In this document: positions 1-7,886 of the stretch, piece after piece
Position numbering within the stretch: the stretch's first letter is position 1
How the letters are laid out: the number at the start of each line of letters is the position of its first letter
Assembly (NCBI GenBank): GCA_016780605.1
Contig: JADHLS010000018.1
Location: 1 to 17,682 of the forward strand
Source: Reyranella sp.
GTDB lineage: Bacteria; Pseudomonadota; Alphaproteobacteria; Reyranellales; Reyranellaceae
Reading direction: 5' to 3'
DNA length: 17,682 nt
The notes under the pieces: model-generated
Databases searched by the model: none
Seen by the model: the letters and a program-made list of their open reading frames with translations, nothing else
Told to the model about the DNA's origin: nothing
Translations under genes and position numbers: made by a program

Positions 1-184
1 CCCCCTTTGGCCCCATCTCATGTAATACCCGGTTGGGGGCGGAGATGAAGCGCAACTTTCGGCACGCGCCGTCGCCTTTTTGCGGACGGTGCTATTTGCC
101 GGGCAATTGCTGTAGCTGCTCTTTCAGGTGATCCGCCACCATCGGCTCAGCATGGATGCCGCGGGCGAGATCAGGGGCATGACG
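1..184. other. Leading intergenic stretch, no supported gene
   Basis: No convincing coding region is seen. On the minus strand a short open frame follows the stop of the class V aminotransferase and ends at a TAG at 92-94. It has only one ATG (140-142), giving 16 residues, and no ribosome binding site, so I do not call it. An imperfect hairpin (CCGTC at 69-73 with GACGG at 85-89, loop containing five T) lies about 95 bases beyond the aminotransferase stop. It could be a weak terminator for that gene but has no following U tract. Confidence 0.4.
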
Positions 185-1360
185 TCACAGAATGGCGTCG
201 AGCGCGGCCACGAAGCGGTCGAGCTCGTCCTCGGTGTTATAGACGTGCACCGAGGCGCGCATGACGTTCAGGAGACCGCGGCCCTTGAGATCGAGGCGGG
301 AGGAGAACTGCGTCGAGACCGTGACGTTGATCGCCTGCTCGCGCAGCTTGGCCTTCAGAGCGTTGTGGTCGATGCCGTCGACGGCGAAGGTGACGATCGC
401 GCCCTTCACCTTGCCGAGGTCGGTGAGGGTGACCCTCTTCACCGTCGCCAGCCGCGCCCGCAGGCCATCGGCCAGCTCGCGCAGGCGGGCCCAGATTGCG
501 TCCATGCCGAGCTCGTTGATCTGGTCGGTGGCCACCTTGAGCCCGATGACGCCGGCGAAGTAGCGCTCCCAGTTCTCGAAGCGACGCGCATCGTCGCGCA
601 CGGTGTAGGCGTTGTCGTCGGTCCACTTGGCGGCGTGGTTGTCGAGCAGGATCGGCTCGATGTGGCTGGTGGTCGCGCGCTTGGCGTAGAGGAAGCCGGT
701 GCCGCGCGGTCCGCGCATGTATTTGCGCCCCGTGACTGACAGGAAATCGCAGCCGATCTTGGCGACATCGACCGGCAACTGGCCGACAGACTGGCAAGCG
801 TCGAGCAGATAGAGCACGCCCGCATCGTTGGCGATCTTGCCGACGGCCTCGGCCGGCTGCACCAGCCCACCCTGGGTCGGCACGTGCGAGATCGAGACCA
901 GCTTGGTGCGCCGGTCGATGGCGCGCTCGAGGGCGCCGAGATCGATCTGGCCGTAATTGTCGTCGGGCACGACCACGATCTCAGCCCCCGTCTTCTTTGC
1001 CGTCTGCAGATAGGAGATGTAGTTCGACGAGTATTCGCTGACGCAGGTCAGGATGCGGTCGCCCGGCTTGAAGTCGAGGGAGTAGAAGGCGAGATCCCAG
1101 GCGCGGGTGGCGTTCTCAACGAAGGCGATTTCGTCGGCCTTGGCGCCGATCAGCCTGGTGATCGCCGGGTAGAAGCCCTCCAGCTGGTCCTGTGCTTGCG
1201 CCGCCGCCTCGTAGCCGCCGATCTCGGCCTCGAGCTCGAGATGGCCCACGGTGGCATCGAGCGTGCGCCTGCTGGGCAGCGCCGATCCCGCCGCGTTGAG
1301 ATGCAGTACGCGAGCACAGCCGGGGGTCTCAGTGCGCAGCCGCGCAAGATCGAGGGTCAC
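185..1360 (-). CDS. Aminotransferase class V-fold PLP-dependent enzyme
   Basis: A cytosolic PLP enzyme of the class V aminotransferase fold (family of cysteine desulfurases, selenocysteine lyases and isopenicillin N epimerase-like enzymes), 391 residues, the usual length. Visible motifs are NAAG at 22-25, the phosphate-side 'ENATRAW' at 82-88, 'DACQSVGQLPVDV' at 187-199 with D187 expected to pair with the pyridine nitrogen, and 'TGRKYMRGPRGTGFLY' at 210-225 with K213 as the expected Schiff-base lysine. R368 in 'MRASVHVYNTEDELD' is the likely substrate carboxylate anchor. No cysteine is seen in the loop where SufS-type desulfurases carry theirs, so desulfurase activity is unlikely; an aminotransferase, lyase or epimerase role is open. 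The start is GTG (1358-1360), with GGAG eight bases upstream. It is transcribed divergently from the YgjP-like peptidase with only about 20-30 bases between starts. Confidence 0.88.
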   Translation of the reverse strand: MTLDLARLRTETPGCARVLHLNAAGSALPSRRTLDATVGHLELEAEIGGYEAAAQAQDQLEGFYPAITRLIGAKADEIAFVENATRAWDLAFYSLDFKPGDRILTCVSEYSSNYISYLQTAKKTGAEIVVVPDDNYGQIDLGALERAIDRRTKLVSISHVPTQGGLVQPAEAVGKIANDAGVLYLLDACQSVGQLPVDVAKIGCDFLSVTGRKYMRGPRGTGFLYAKRATTSHIEPILLDNHAAKWTDDNAYTVRDDARRFENWERYFAGVIGLKVATDQINELGMDAIWARLRELADGLRARLATVKRVTLTDLGKVKGAIVTFAVDGIDHNALKAKLREQAINVTVSTQFSSRLDLKGRGLLNVMRASVHVYNTEDELDRFVAALDAIL

Positions 1361-1392
1361 GTCAGCGGCTCCGCTCTGGTATGATGAGGTGC

Positions 1393-2145
1393 ATGTCGTT
1401 GTCCGGCACCGTGTTGCGCTTCGTCCTGCCTAAAGCGGCGTCCGAGCCCGAGCAACTGACCATTGCTCATGCCGGCGATACCCTGCCCGTCACGTTCGTG
1501 CGCAGTCGCCGTGCGCGGCGGGTGTCGCTCAGGGTCGACGTCGCCGGGCGGCGCATCCTGCTGACGGCTCCCTTGCGCATGTCCCAGGCGGCCGCAATCG
1601 GCTTCGCCGAGACCCAGGCCGGCTGGATCGCCGCCCGCTTGAAGCGCCTGCCGGCCCGGCGGCCGTTCGCCGACGGCGCCGAGGTCCCGTTGTTCGGTGA
1701 GCCGCATCGCGTCCGCCATCGTGGCGACGTGCGTGGCACGGTGTGGCTCGAGGCTGGCGAGATCCATGTCGCGGGCCATGCCGAGCACCTGCCGCGCCGC
1801 CTGCGCGACTGGCTGACCGGCCAGCTGCGCACGCGGTTGATCCCCCTGGTCCACGCCAAGGCCGAGCGCGCTGGCCGACCGTTCAAGCGCATCAGCGTGC
1901 GCGACAGCCGCTCGCGCTGGGGCAGCTGCGGCCCCGACGGCGGCCTGTCTTTTTCCTGGCGCCTGGTGTTCGCACCGCCGGAGGTCCTGGACTATCTGGT
2001 GGCGCACGAAGTCGCCCATCTGGTGCATCTCAATCACAGCCCGCGCTTCTGGGCGCTCGCCGAGGCGCTGTGCGACGGTCCCATGGCCAAGCCGCGGGCG
2101 TGGCTCAGGGCCAATGGCGAGACGCTGCTGCAGTATGGAGCGTGA
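1393..2145 (+). CDS. YgjP-type M48/DUF45 zinc metallopeptidase
   Basis: A metallopeptidase-like protein of the YgjP/DUF45 (PF01863) family, about 250 residues. The family core is clear near the C-terminus: 'SRWGSCG' then 'HEVAHLVHLNHSPRFW', where the HExxH histidines and glutamate form the zinc site and the histidine of 'NHSPRFW' is the probable third ligand. The N-terminal half contains the basic 'RSRRARRVSLRV' strand typical of these proteins. There is no signal peptide, so it is probably cytosolic; the substrate is unknown. In-frame ATGs lie at 1381, 1384 and 1393. I prefer 1393 because GAGG sits just before it and a TATGAT element overlaps the first two, but the choice is uncertain. Its stop overlaps or abuts the start of the downstream substrate-binding protein gene, suggesting one transcript. 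Confidence 0.88.
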   Translation: MSLSGTVLRFVLPKAASEPEQLTIAHAGDTLPVTFVRSRRARRVSLRVDVAGRRILLTAPLRMSQAAAIGFAETQAGWIAARLKRLPARRPFADGAEVPLFGEPHRVRHRGDVRGTVWLEAGEIHVAGHAEHLPRRLRDWLTGQLRTRLIPLVHAKAERAGRPFKRISVRDSRSRWGSCGPDGGLSFSWRLVFAPPEVLDYLVAHEVAHLVHLNHSPRFWALAEALCDGPMAKPRAWLRANGETLLQYGA

Positions 2146-2152
2146 GGAGGCT

Positions 2153-3124
2153 GTGCGACGACGCGATTTCATGACGGTTGTCGGCGGAATGGCGCTGTCG
2201 CCCGTCATGGCTCATGCGCAGGCCAAGCCGGTGATTGGCTTCCTGAGCGCGGTGTCGCCTGGACCGTTTGCCCAACGCATCGCCTTCTTTCACAAAGGTC
2301 TCGCCGAAACCGGCTACGAGGACGGCCGCAACCTCGTCATTGAAAGCCGCTGGGCCGAGGAGAAATACGATCGCTTGCCGGCGCTGGCGGCCGAGTTGGT
2401 GAGCCGCAAGGTCGAGGTGTTGGTGACCTACACGGATGCCGCGGCGCTTGCCGCCAAGGAGGCGACCACCTCCATTCCCATCGTCTTCATCAACGGCGCC
2501 GACCCCGTCCGCGCCGGCATCGTCGCGAGCCTCGGTCGGCCCGGCGGCAACATCACGGGGGCGAGCTTCTTCGGCGTCGATGTCGCGCCCAAGCAGCTCT
2601 CCCTTCTGCACGAGATCGTTCCGGGTGTGACGGCCGTCGGCTTCTTCGTCGATCAGAACCTTCCGGACGCCGTGGCGCAGGTGCCGGGCATGCAGGAGAT
2701 GGCGCGGCGCATCGGCCTGCAGCTCAGCGTGCAGCAGGTGCGAACGGCGGCCGACATCGACGCGGCGTTCGGAAACTTCGCGCGCGAGCGCGTCGGCGCC
2801 TTCGTGGTCGGCAGCGGCGCCTTCCTGACCAACCGCCGCAAGCAGATCATCGCGCTGGCCGCCGGCAATGGCCTGCCCGCGATCTATCCGTTCCGTGAGT
2901 TCGCAATGGACGGCGGCCTGATCAGCTACGGCAGCAGCGTGCTCGATACCTTCCGCCAGGGCGGCGTGTATGCCGGCCGCATCCTCAAGGGCGACAAGCC
3001 GTCCGACCTGCCGGTCGTGCTGTCGACCAAATACGAAATGGTGCTGAACCTCAGGACGGCGAAAGCGCTCGGTCTCACGCTTTCGCCCGTGATGTTGAAC
3101 ACCGCTGACGACGTGATCGAGTAG
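2153..3124 (+). CDS. ABC transporter substrate-binding protein (PF04392 type)
   Basis: A periplasmic binding protein of the ABC_sub_bind family (PF04392, TrpX-like), about 323 residues. The N-terminus reads 'RRRDFMTVVGG' followed by a hydrophobic stretch and 'AHAQA', a Tat- or Sec-like export signal with an expected cut after AQA, after which 'KPVIGFLS' starts the first lobe. Typical family stretches follow: 'GYEDGRNLVIESRWAEEKYD', 'PIVFINGADPVRAGIVASL' and 'RPGGNITG'. I choose the GTG at 2153 because it gives the family's usual MRRRxF start and AGGAGG lies immediately upstream (2145-2150), although the spacing is short; an ATG at 2135 overlapping the upstream stop is the alternative. No permease or ATPase gene is in the window, so it looks like an orphan binding protein. 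The ligand cannot be told from the sequence. Confidence 0.85.
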   Translation: MRRRDFMTVVGGMALSPVMAHAQAKPVIGFLSAVSPGPFAQRIAFFHKGLAETGYEDGRNLVIESRWAEEKYDRLPALAAELVSRKVEVLVTYTDAAALAAKEATTSIPIVFINGADPVRAGIVASLGRPGGNITGASFFGVDVAPKQLSLLHEIVPGVTAVGFFVDQNLPDAVAQVPGMQEMARRIGLQLSVQQVRTAADIDAAFGNFARERVGAFVVGSGAFLTNRRKQIIALAAGNGLPAIYPFREFAMDGGLISYGSSVLDTFRQGGVYAGRILKGDKPSDLPVVLSTKYEMVLNLRTAKALGLTLSPVMLNTADDVIE

Positions 3125-3137
3125 GCGCACCTACTCG
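3118..3137. terminator. Perfect palindrome spanning both stop codons at a convergent junction
   Basis: CGAGTAGG, a CGCA loop, then CCTACTCG: an 8-bp perfect stem with a 4-base loop. It contains the TAG of the substrate-binding protein (3122-3124) and the TAG of the amidohydrolase (3131-3133), because both genes end in GAG-TAG. It is likely a bidirectional hairpin that ends or protects both transcripts, but no U tract follows on either strand, so intrinsic termination is only inferred. Confidence 0.5.
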
Positions 3138-4597
3138 GCGGCGACCTTGGCGGGCGCCACGTTCAGCACGGCGGCCGCTTCCTTGGCCACCACCGTGCCC
3201 TCGAAGAAGCTGGGGTTCTGCTGGCCCCACAGCCGCACGGCGTTGGTGAAGGTGAAGTCGCGGAAATCCTCCGGCGTGATCAGCTCGTCCTCGACCAGCT
3301 CGTACGCCTCGGGCACCGGGCTCAGCATGTCGGGCACGTCGAAGTGGCCGATGTCGGAGCTGAAGATGGCGTTGATGCGCGCGCCGAACGGGTTGGCCCT
3401 GCCGAAGGCCGTCACGTTCATGCGATCGTCGGCCTCGCAGCCGAAGTAGTAGGGACGGGCGTAGAGGTCGACCCAGTCCTCCTTGCGCGTGATCTTGCAG
3501 GCCGCGAAGTCGTCGAGCACCGTCATGCCGCCGGTCGCCTCGTCCTCCTCCTTGGCGGGCCAACCGTCGCGCTTGTCGAGCTCGGCCGCGATCTCCTCGT
3601 AGCCGTACTTGTCGACCAGGCTTCGGAGCATCTTCCGGTCGAGCTTCTTGGGATCCATGTAAGCGATGCCCTTGGCGCCCCGCCGCTCCCAGTGCTCGAT
3701 CAGGTCGGCGAACAGCTGGCAGCCCCAGCCCACGCCGCCCTCGAGGAAGGCGAAGTTGAGGTCCGGGAAGCGCCGCGTCACGCCACCCAGGAACAGGCCC
3801 TTGGCGATCGAGTGGCCAGCGGCGGCGAAGTGGCCGATATGGTTGAAGGTGAAGTTGCTGGGCGAGTTGCGCAGGCCAAAGCCGCGGCCGCCGGCATGGA
3901 AGGTGGGTGCGATGCGGAGCTCGCGGCACTTCTGCCACACCGCGTCGTAGTCGTGGTCGCTGTCGATGCCGAGGTTGTCGTAGGTGACGGCGAAGCGGCC
4001 GAGCGCCACGTCAAGATCCTTGGCCATCGGAATGCGGCGCGGGATGCCGCCGCCGAACATGCCGACCTTGGCTCCGAGCTCCTTGGTGCAGAACTCCAGC
4101 TCGGCGATCGCCTCCTCGGGCGTGTACATCGGGATCACCGCCGCCGGCGTCAGCCGGTCGCTGAGCTTGGCGAAGTATTCATGGGTGACGATGTTGAAGC
4201 CACGTATCACGGCGCGCCTGGTCTCGTCGTCGGGGATGCGCGGGATGCTGAGGCCGGCGGTGGGATAGATCACGCCGAAATCGATGCCGAGCTCGGTGAG
4301 CCGGTCGTAGAGCATGCGCGGCATCATCGCCGTGGCGCGGTCGCGTGTGTTGGTGGTCTGTCGGCTCCAATAGCCCTCCATGGCGATGCCGCGCTGCTTG
4401 CGCTCGGCGATCGAGAGCTTGAGCGCATCGGGGATGCGGCGCTGCGAAGCGAGGAAGCCGTCGCCCGCCTTGTCGCCCGCGACCTTGCGCATGCGTTCGG
4501 CGAACACCGGATTGTACTCGATCCAGTGGCCGTCGGCGTCGATGATGGGATGCTTTAAGCTGGAACGAACTTCTGCGGGGCTGCGATGAGAACTCAT
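3131..4597 (-). CDS. Amidohydrolase family protein (PF04909, ACMSD-like)
   Basis: A 488-residue cytosolic amidohydrolase of the amidohydrolase_2 (PF04909) group, which includes metal-dependent decarboxylases and hydrolases such as ACMSD. Metal-site candidates appear in order: the first strand 'IIDADGHWIE' with H24, 'PTFHAGG' with H234, and 'SSDIGHFD' with D415 and H418. The first strand shows a D-x-D-x-H arrangement rather than a clear HxH, as in some members of this group. The protein is longer than a minimal PF04909 domain, with a charged segment about 310-375 inserted before the last strand. The start at 4597 is supported by AGGAGG five bases upstream; a longer frame reaches 4639 but lacks such a signal. 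It lies 72 bases downstream of the DadA-like gene on the same strand, so the two may be co-transcribed for catabolism of an amine or aromatic acid; the substrate is not evident. Confidence 0.85.
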   Translation of the reverse strand: MSSHRSPAEVRSSLKHPIIDADGHWIEYNPVFAERMRKVAGDKAGDGFLASQRRIPDALKLSIAERKQRGIAMEGYWSRQTTNTRDRATAMMPRMLYDRLTELGIDFGVIYPTAGLSIPRIPDDETRRAVIRGFNIVTHEYFAKLSDRLTPAAVIPMYTPEEAIAELEFCTKELGAKVGMFGGGIPRRIPMAKDLDVALGRFAVTYDNLGIDSDHDYDAVWQKCRELRIAPTFHAGGRGFGLRNSPSNFTFNHIGHFAAAGHSIAKGLFLGGVTRRFPDLNFAFLEGGVGWGCQLFADLIEHWERRGAKGIAYMDPKKLDRKMLRSLVDKYGYEEIAAELDKRDGWPAKEEDEATGGMTVLDDFAACKITRKEDWVDLYARPYYFGCEADDRMNVTAFGRANPFGARINAIFSSDIGHFDVPDMLSPVPEAYELVEDELITPEDFRDFTFTNAVRLWGQQNPSFFEGTVVAKEAAAVLNVAPAKVAAE

Positions 4598-4602
4598 GCC
4601 GG

Positions 4603-4608
4603 CCTCCT
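4603..4608 (-). promoter_or_regulatory. Strong Shine-Dalgarno AGGAGG for the amidohydrolase
   Basis: AGGAGG read on the minus strand, with a five-base spacer to the ATG at 4595-4597. It decides the start of the amidohydrolase against the upstream in-frame ATG at 4639. Confidence 0.75.
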
Positions 4609-4669
4609 GGGGTCGTCGATGCACCAGATTAGCCCGCAAACGCTAGTCCCGCCGCCGTAACGGCGCAAC

Positions 4670-5917
4670 CTAACCGAACCTGCCAGGATCGCAGGGCTGC
4701 AATGCCTCCGGCAACTCCTCGCCAGCCATCTGGCGTGCGATCAGCCGGCCGGTCGCGGTGGCGAGCGTGAGACCGACGTGCTGATGGCCGTATCCGCAAT
4801 AGACGTTGGCGAGGCGCGGCGCGCGGCCGATCGCGGGGCGGAAGTCGGGCAGGCTTGGCCGTTCGCCGATCCAGCGGCTCTGCTCGGTGCCGCCGACGCC
4901 GGGGAGAACGTCCTTGAGATGCCGCACCAGGAGATCGGCGCGATGCCACGACGGCGGCTGATGCGGCGCGGCAAGCTCGACGGTCCCGGCCAGGCGCAAG
5001 CCCTCCTGCATGGGCGTGACGACGAAGCCGCGCTCGGCCAGGCTCACCGGCAGGTCGAAGCGCACATTGTCGGGCGCCAGCATGACGTGATAGCCGCGCT
5101 CAGACACCAGCGGTGCGTTGAAGCCCAGCAGCCGCGTCAGCTCGCTCGAGGCGCGGCCGGCCGCGATCACCACGGCCTTGGCGAACAGGCTTTGGTCGGT
5201 CGTCTCGACCGAGGTCACGCGATTGCCGTCGCGGCCGAAGCCGCGCACGCGGCTGCGCAGGATGCTGCCGCCGTCGGCGGCGAAGCGCTCGGCGAGCATC
5301 GCCACCACGCGGTACGGATTGATGGTGTGCATGCCATCGGGATAATAGACGCCGCGCACGATGCGATCGGTGAGCCCCGGCGCCATCTCGCGCGCGCGGT
5401 TGCCGTCGAGGATCTCGAACGTCATGCCCTTGGCCTTCTGCAGCGCGCGTTCCTCCTCGCCGCCGGCGAAGCCCGCCTCGCTTTCGTAGACGTAGAGCGC
5501 GCCCTTGGCCTTGAAGAGCTCACCCAGCCCCGAGGCCTGGATCTCCGCCTTCCAGGAGACATTGGCCTCGGCCATCAGCGGCACGAAGGAATCGACGCCC
5601 TTCTTGACCTCGGCCTGGCTGTAGGCGGCGAGCGCAAAGCGGGCCATCCAGGGCAGCAGGGCGGGGATGCTGGGCCGATGCACGGTGAGCGGTCCGTTGC
5701 GATCCATCAGCATCTGCGGCACGCGCCGCAGCGTCGAGGGGCGGGCGAGCGGCAGGAGGTGGTCGATGGCGATGAAGCCCGCATTGCCATAGGAGGTGGC
5801 GCGACCCGGCTCGCCGCTGTCGACCAGCGTGACGGCATGGCCCTCGCGCTGCAGGGCGCGGGCGGTCGCGGTGCCGATAATGCCGGCACCGATAACGATG
5901 ACAGGGTGGTCGTTCAT
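4670..5917 (-). CDS. FAD-dependent oxidoreductase, D-amino acid dehydrogenase-like (DadA family)
   Basis: A 415-residue flavoprotein of the DAO (PF01266) superfamily, closest in layout to the small subunit of D-amino acid dehydrogenase, which oxidises D-amino acids to 2-oxo acids and passes electrons to the respiratory chain. The dinucleotide-binding 'VIGAGIIGTATA' occupies residues 8-19, with acidic D33 at the end of the second strand. DadA-type 'SYGNAGFI' follows at 42-49. A central substrate domain includes 'YYPDGMHTINPYRVV', and the C-terminus shows 'RPSLPDFRPAIGRAP' and 'GYGHQHVGLTLATATG', the conserved FAD-closing motif. No signal peptide is seen; these enzymes are usually inner-membrane associated on the cytosolic side. 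The start ATG at 5915-5917 precedes the FAD motif directly, as expected. It is divergent from hslV. Related glycine or sarcosine oxidases cannot be excluded. Confidence 0.87.
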   Translation of the reverse strand: MNDHPVIVIGAGIIGTATARALQREGHAVTLVDSGEPGRATSYGNAGFIAIDHLLPLARPSTLRRVPQMLMDRNGPLTVHRPSIPALLPWMARFALAAYSQAEVKKGVDSFVPLMAEANVSWKAEIQASGLGELFKAKGALYVYESEAGFAGGEEERALQKAKGMTFEILDGNRAREMAPGLTDRIVRGVYYPDGMHTINPYRVVAMLAERFAADGGSILRSRVRGFGRDGNRVTSVETTDQSLFAKAVVIAAGRASSELTRLLGFNAPLVSERGYHVMLAPDNVRFDLPVSLAERGFVVTPMQEGLRLAGTVELAAPHQPPSWHRADLLVRHLKDVLPGVGGTEQSRWIGERPSLPDFRPAIGRAPRLANVYCGYGHQHVGLTLATATGRLIARQMAGEELPEALQPCDPGRFG

Positions 5918-5960
5918 GCCCGGACGTTAGCACGGCACGTGAAGGGGTCTGCTGCTTGCG

Positions 5961-5991
5961 ATTGATTTGCTGCCGCGAATGACTATTTACG
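5961..5991 (+). promoter_or_regulatory. Candidate heat-shock (RpoH-type) promoter of hslVU
   Basis: ATTG (5961-5964), 17 bases, then ACTATTTACG (5982-5991). This matches the alphaproteobacterial heat-shock consensus CTTG-N17-CYTATNTNNG (quoted from memory) at all but two defined positions. It sits right before hslV, a classic heat-shock gene. Transcription would start within a few bases of the ATG at 5997, so the message may be almost leaderless. Confidence 0.45.
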
Positions 5992-5996
5992 GGGCC

Positions 5997-6557
5997 ATGT
6001 CCCCACAATCCGAAACTTCCTCCGGGCCGGGCTGGCACGCCACGACCATTCTTTCCGTCCGCAAGGGGGGCCAGGTGGTAATGGCGGGCGACGGCCAGGT
6101 CTCGATGGGGCAGACCATCGTCAAGGGCAACGCCAAGAAGGTGCGCCGGCTGGGCAACGGCCAGATCGTCTCGGGCTTCGCCGGCTCGACGGCCGATGCC
6201 TTCACCCTGTTCGAGCGGCTCGAGAGCAAGCTGGAGCGCCATCCTGGCCAGCTGCTGCGCGCCTGCATCGAGCTCGCCAAGGACTGGCGCACCGACCGCT
6301 ACCTGCGCCGGCTGGAGGCGATGATGGCGGTGGCCGACAAGGACGTCTCGCTGCTGCTGTCGGGCTCGGGCGACGTTCTGGAGCCGGAAGGCGGCATCAT
6401 CGCCATCGGCTCGGGCGGCAACTATGCGCTGGCCGCGGCGCGTGCACTCATCGATGTGGACGGCCTGGATGCCGAAGCGATCGCCCGCAAGGCGATGGAT
6501 ATCGCCGCCGACATCTGCGTCTACACCAACCACACCCTCGTCCTCGAAAAACTCTGA
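5997..6557 (+). CDS. hslV: ATP-dependent protease proteolytic subunit HslV (ClpQ)
   Basis: Threonine protease subunit of the HslVU (ClpYQ) two-component protease, which forms a double hexamer in the cytosol and degrades unfolded or regulatory proteins handed over by HslU. From ATG 5997 it is 186 residues. The expected autoprocessing point is before T16 in '[12 protein letters not shown]', making T16 the catalytic Thr1; D32 and K48 match the conserved Asp17 and Lys33 of the mature enzyme. '[10 protein letters not shown]' (31-40), '[14 protein letters not shown]' (60-73), '[10 protein letters not shown]' (92-101) and 'GSGGNYA' are family hallmarks. Upstream in-frame ATGs at 5967 and 5979 would overlap the candidate promoter, so 5997 is preferred; no clear ribosome binding site is seen. 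It is followed five bases later by hslU, forming the usual operon. Confidence 0.96.
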   Translation: MSPQSETSSGPGWHATTILSVRKGGQVVMAGDGQVSMGQTIVKGNAKKVRRLGNGQIVSGFAGSTADAFTLFERLESKLERHPGQLLRACIELAKDWRTDRYLRRLEAMMAVADKDVSLLLSGSGDVLEPEGGIIAIGSGGNYALAAARALIDVDGLDAEAIARKAMDIAADICVYTNHTLVLEKL

Positions 6558-6562
6558 GTGAC

Positions 6563-7873
6563 ATGAGCAACGACTTTTCCCCGCGCGAGATCGTCTCCGA
6601 GCTCGACAAGCACATCGTCGGACAGCAGGACGCCAAGCGCGCCGTCGCCATCGCGCTGCGCAACCGCTGGCGCCGCCTGCAGCTGCCCGAGGCGCTGCGC
6701 GAAGAGGTGCTGCCCAAGAACATCCTGATGATCGGCCCGACCGGCTGCGGCAAGACCGAGATCGCCCGCCGCCTCGCCAAGCTTGCCAACGCGCCGTTCC
6801 TCAAGGTCGAGGCCACCAAGTTCACCGAGGTCGGCTATGTCGGCCGCGACGTCGAGCAGATCGCGCGCGACCTGATGGAGGCCGCCCTCGACATGGCGCG
6901 CGAGCGTATGCGCAAGGATGTGCGCGCCAAGGCCGAGCTCGCCTCCGAGGACCGCGTGCTCGATGCGCTCTGCGGCAGCGGCGCCAGCGAGGAGACGCGG
7001 ACGCGCTTCCGCCACAAGCTGCGCGCCGGCGAGCTCAACGACCGCGAGGTCGAGATCGAGGTCGCCGACACCGGCGCGCCCATGCAGTTCGAGGTGCCGG
7101 GCCAGCCCGGCGCCTCGGTCGGCATGATCAATCTCGGCGACATGCTGGGCAAGGCGTTCGGCGGGCGCACCAAGAAGCGCAAGCTGACGGTGGCCGAATC
7201 CCACGAGACGCTGATGCGCGAGGAGAGCGACAAGCTCCTCGACCAGGACAAGGTCGTCCGCGAGGCGCGCGATTCGGTCGAGCAGAACGGCATCGTGTTC
7301 ATCGACGAGATCGACAAGATCACGGCCCGCAGTGAGTTCCGCGGCGGCGGCGACGTGAGCCGCGAAGGCGTGCAGCGCGACCTGCTGCCGCTGATCGAGG
7401 GCACGACCGTGAACACCAAGCACGGGCCGGTGAAGACCGACCACGTGCTGTTCATCTGCTCCGGCGCCTTCCATCTCGCCAAGCCCTCGGACATGCTGCC
7501 CGAGCTGCAGGGCCGGCTGCCGATCCGCGTCAGCCTGGCGTCGCTCAATCAGGAGGATTTCAAGCGCATCCTGACCGAGCCCGAGGCGAGCCTGGTCAAG
7601 CAGTACAAGGCCTTGCTGGCGACCGAGAAGGTCGAGCTCGACTTCAAGCCCGACGCCATCGACGAGCTCGCCAGGCTCTCGGCCGACATCAACGAGACGG
7701 TCGAGAATATCGGCGCACGCCGCCTGCATACGGTGATGGAAAAGCTTCTGGAGGAGATCAGCTTCACCGCCTCCGACAAGCCCGGCCAGAAGATCGAGAT
7801 CGACGCGGCCTATGTGCGCGAGAAGGTGAGCGCGCTGGCGAAGAATGCGGATCTGAGCAAGTTCGTGCTTTAG
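6563..7873 (+). CDS. hslU: ATP-dependent protease ATPase subunit HslU (ClpY)
   Basis: AAA+ unfoldase that recognises, unfolds and threads substrates into HslV; 436 residues, close to the usual 435-445. Visible in order: Walker A 'GPTGCGKT' (58-65), the pore loop 'GYVGRD' (91-96), the intermediate I-domain about 110-230, Walker B 'VFIDEID' (245-251), the '[10 protein letters not shown]' arginine region (314-323), sensor 2 '[10 protein letters not shown]' (384-393), and the C-terminal tail 'LSKFVL' that docks into HslV to activate it. All key residues are intact. It lies five bases after the hslV stop and ends seven bases before the stop of the convergent small membrane-protein gene. Confidence 0.98.
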   Translation: MSNDFSPREIVSELDKHIVGQQDAKRAVAIALRNRWRRLQLPEALREEVLPKNILMIGPTGCGKTEIARRLAKLANAPFLKVEATKFTEVGYVGRDVEQIARDLMEAALDMARERMRKDVRAKAELASEDRVLDALCGSGASEETRTRFRHKLRAGELNDREVEIEVADTGAPMQFEVPGQPGASVGMINLGDMLGKAFGGRTKKRKLTVAESHETLMREESDKLLDQDKVVREARDSVEQNGIVFIDEIDKITARSEFRGGGDVSREGVQRDLLPLIEGTTVNTKHGPVKTDHVLFICSGAFHLAKPSDMLPELQGRLPIRVSLASLNQEDFKRILTEPEASLVKQYKALLATEKVELDFKPDAIDELARLSADINETVENIGARRLHTVMEKLLEEISFTASDKPGQKIEIDAAYVREKVSALAKNADLSKFVL

Positions 7874-7886
7874 ACGGCGGCTAAAG
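7868..7886. terminator. Palindrome spanning both stop codons at the hslU convergent junction
   Basis: CTTTAG, a seven-base loop (acggcgg), then CTAAAG: a perfect 6-bp stem built from the last two codons of hslU (CTT-TAG) and of the convergent small gene (CTT-TAG). An alternative pairing with one bulged base extends the stem to eight pairs (7866-7889). It may serve as a bidirectional terminator or 3' end stabiliser; no clear U tract follows. Confidence 0.4.

Noticed and set aside
92..184. Small minus-strand frame after the aminotransferase stop
   Set aside because: Only a 16-residue product from its single ATG, no ribosome binding site and no recognisable motif; kept as unexplained intergenic sequence.
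4653..4665. Hairpin CGCCG-TAA-CGGCG between the DadA-like and amidohydrolase genes
   Set aside because: A 5-bp GC stem without U tract is common by chance at this GC content and is too weak to call a terminator.
5967..5996. Earlier hslV starts at ATG 5967 or 5979
   Set aside because: They overlap the candidate heat-shock promoter and add residues unlike the family; 5997 already gives a normal short propeptide.
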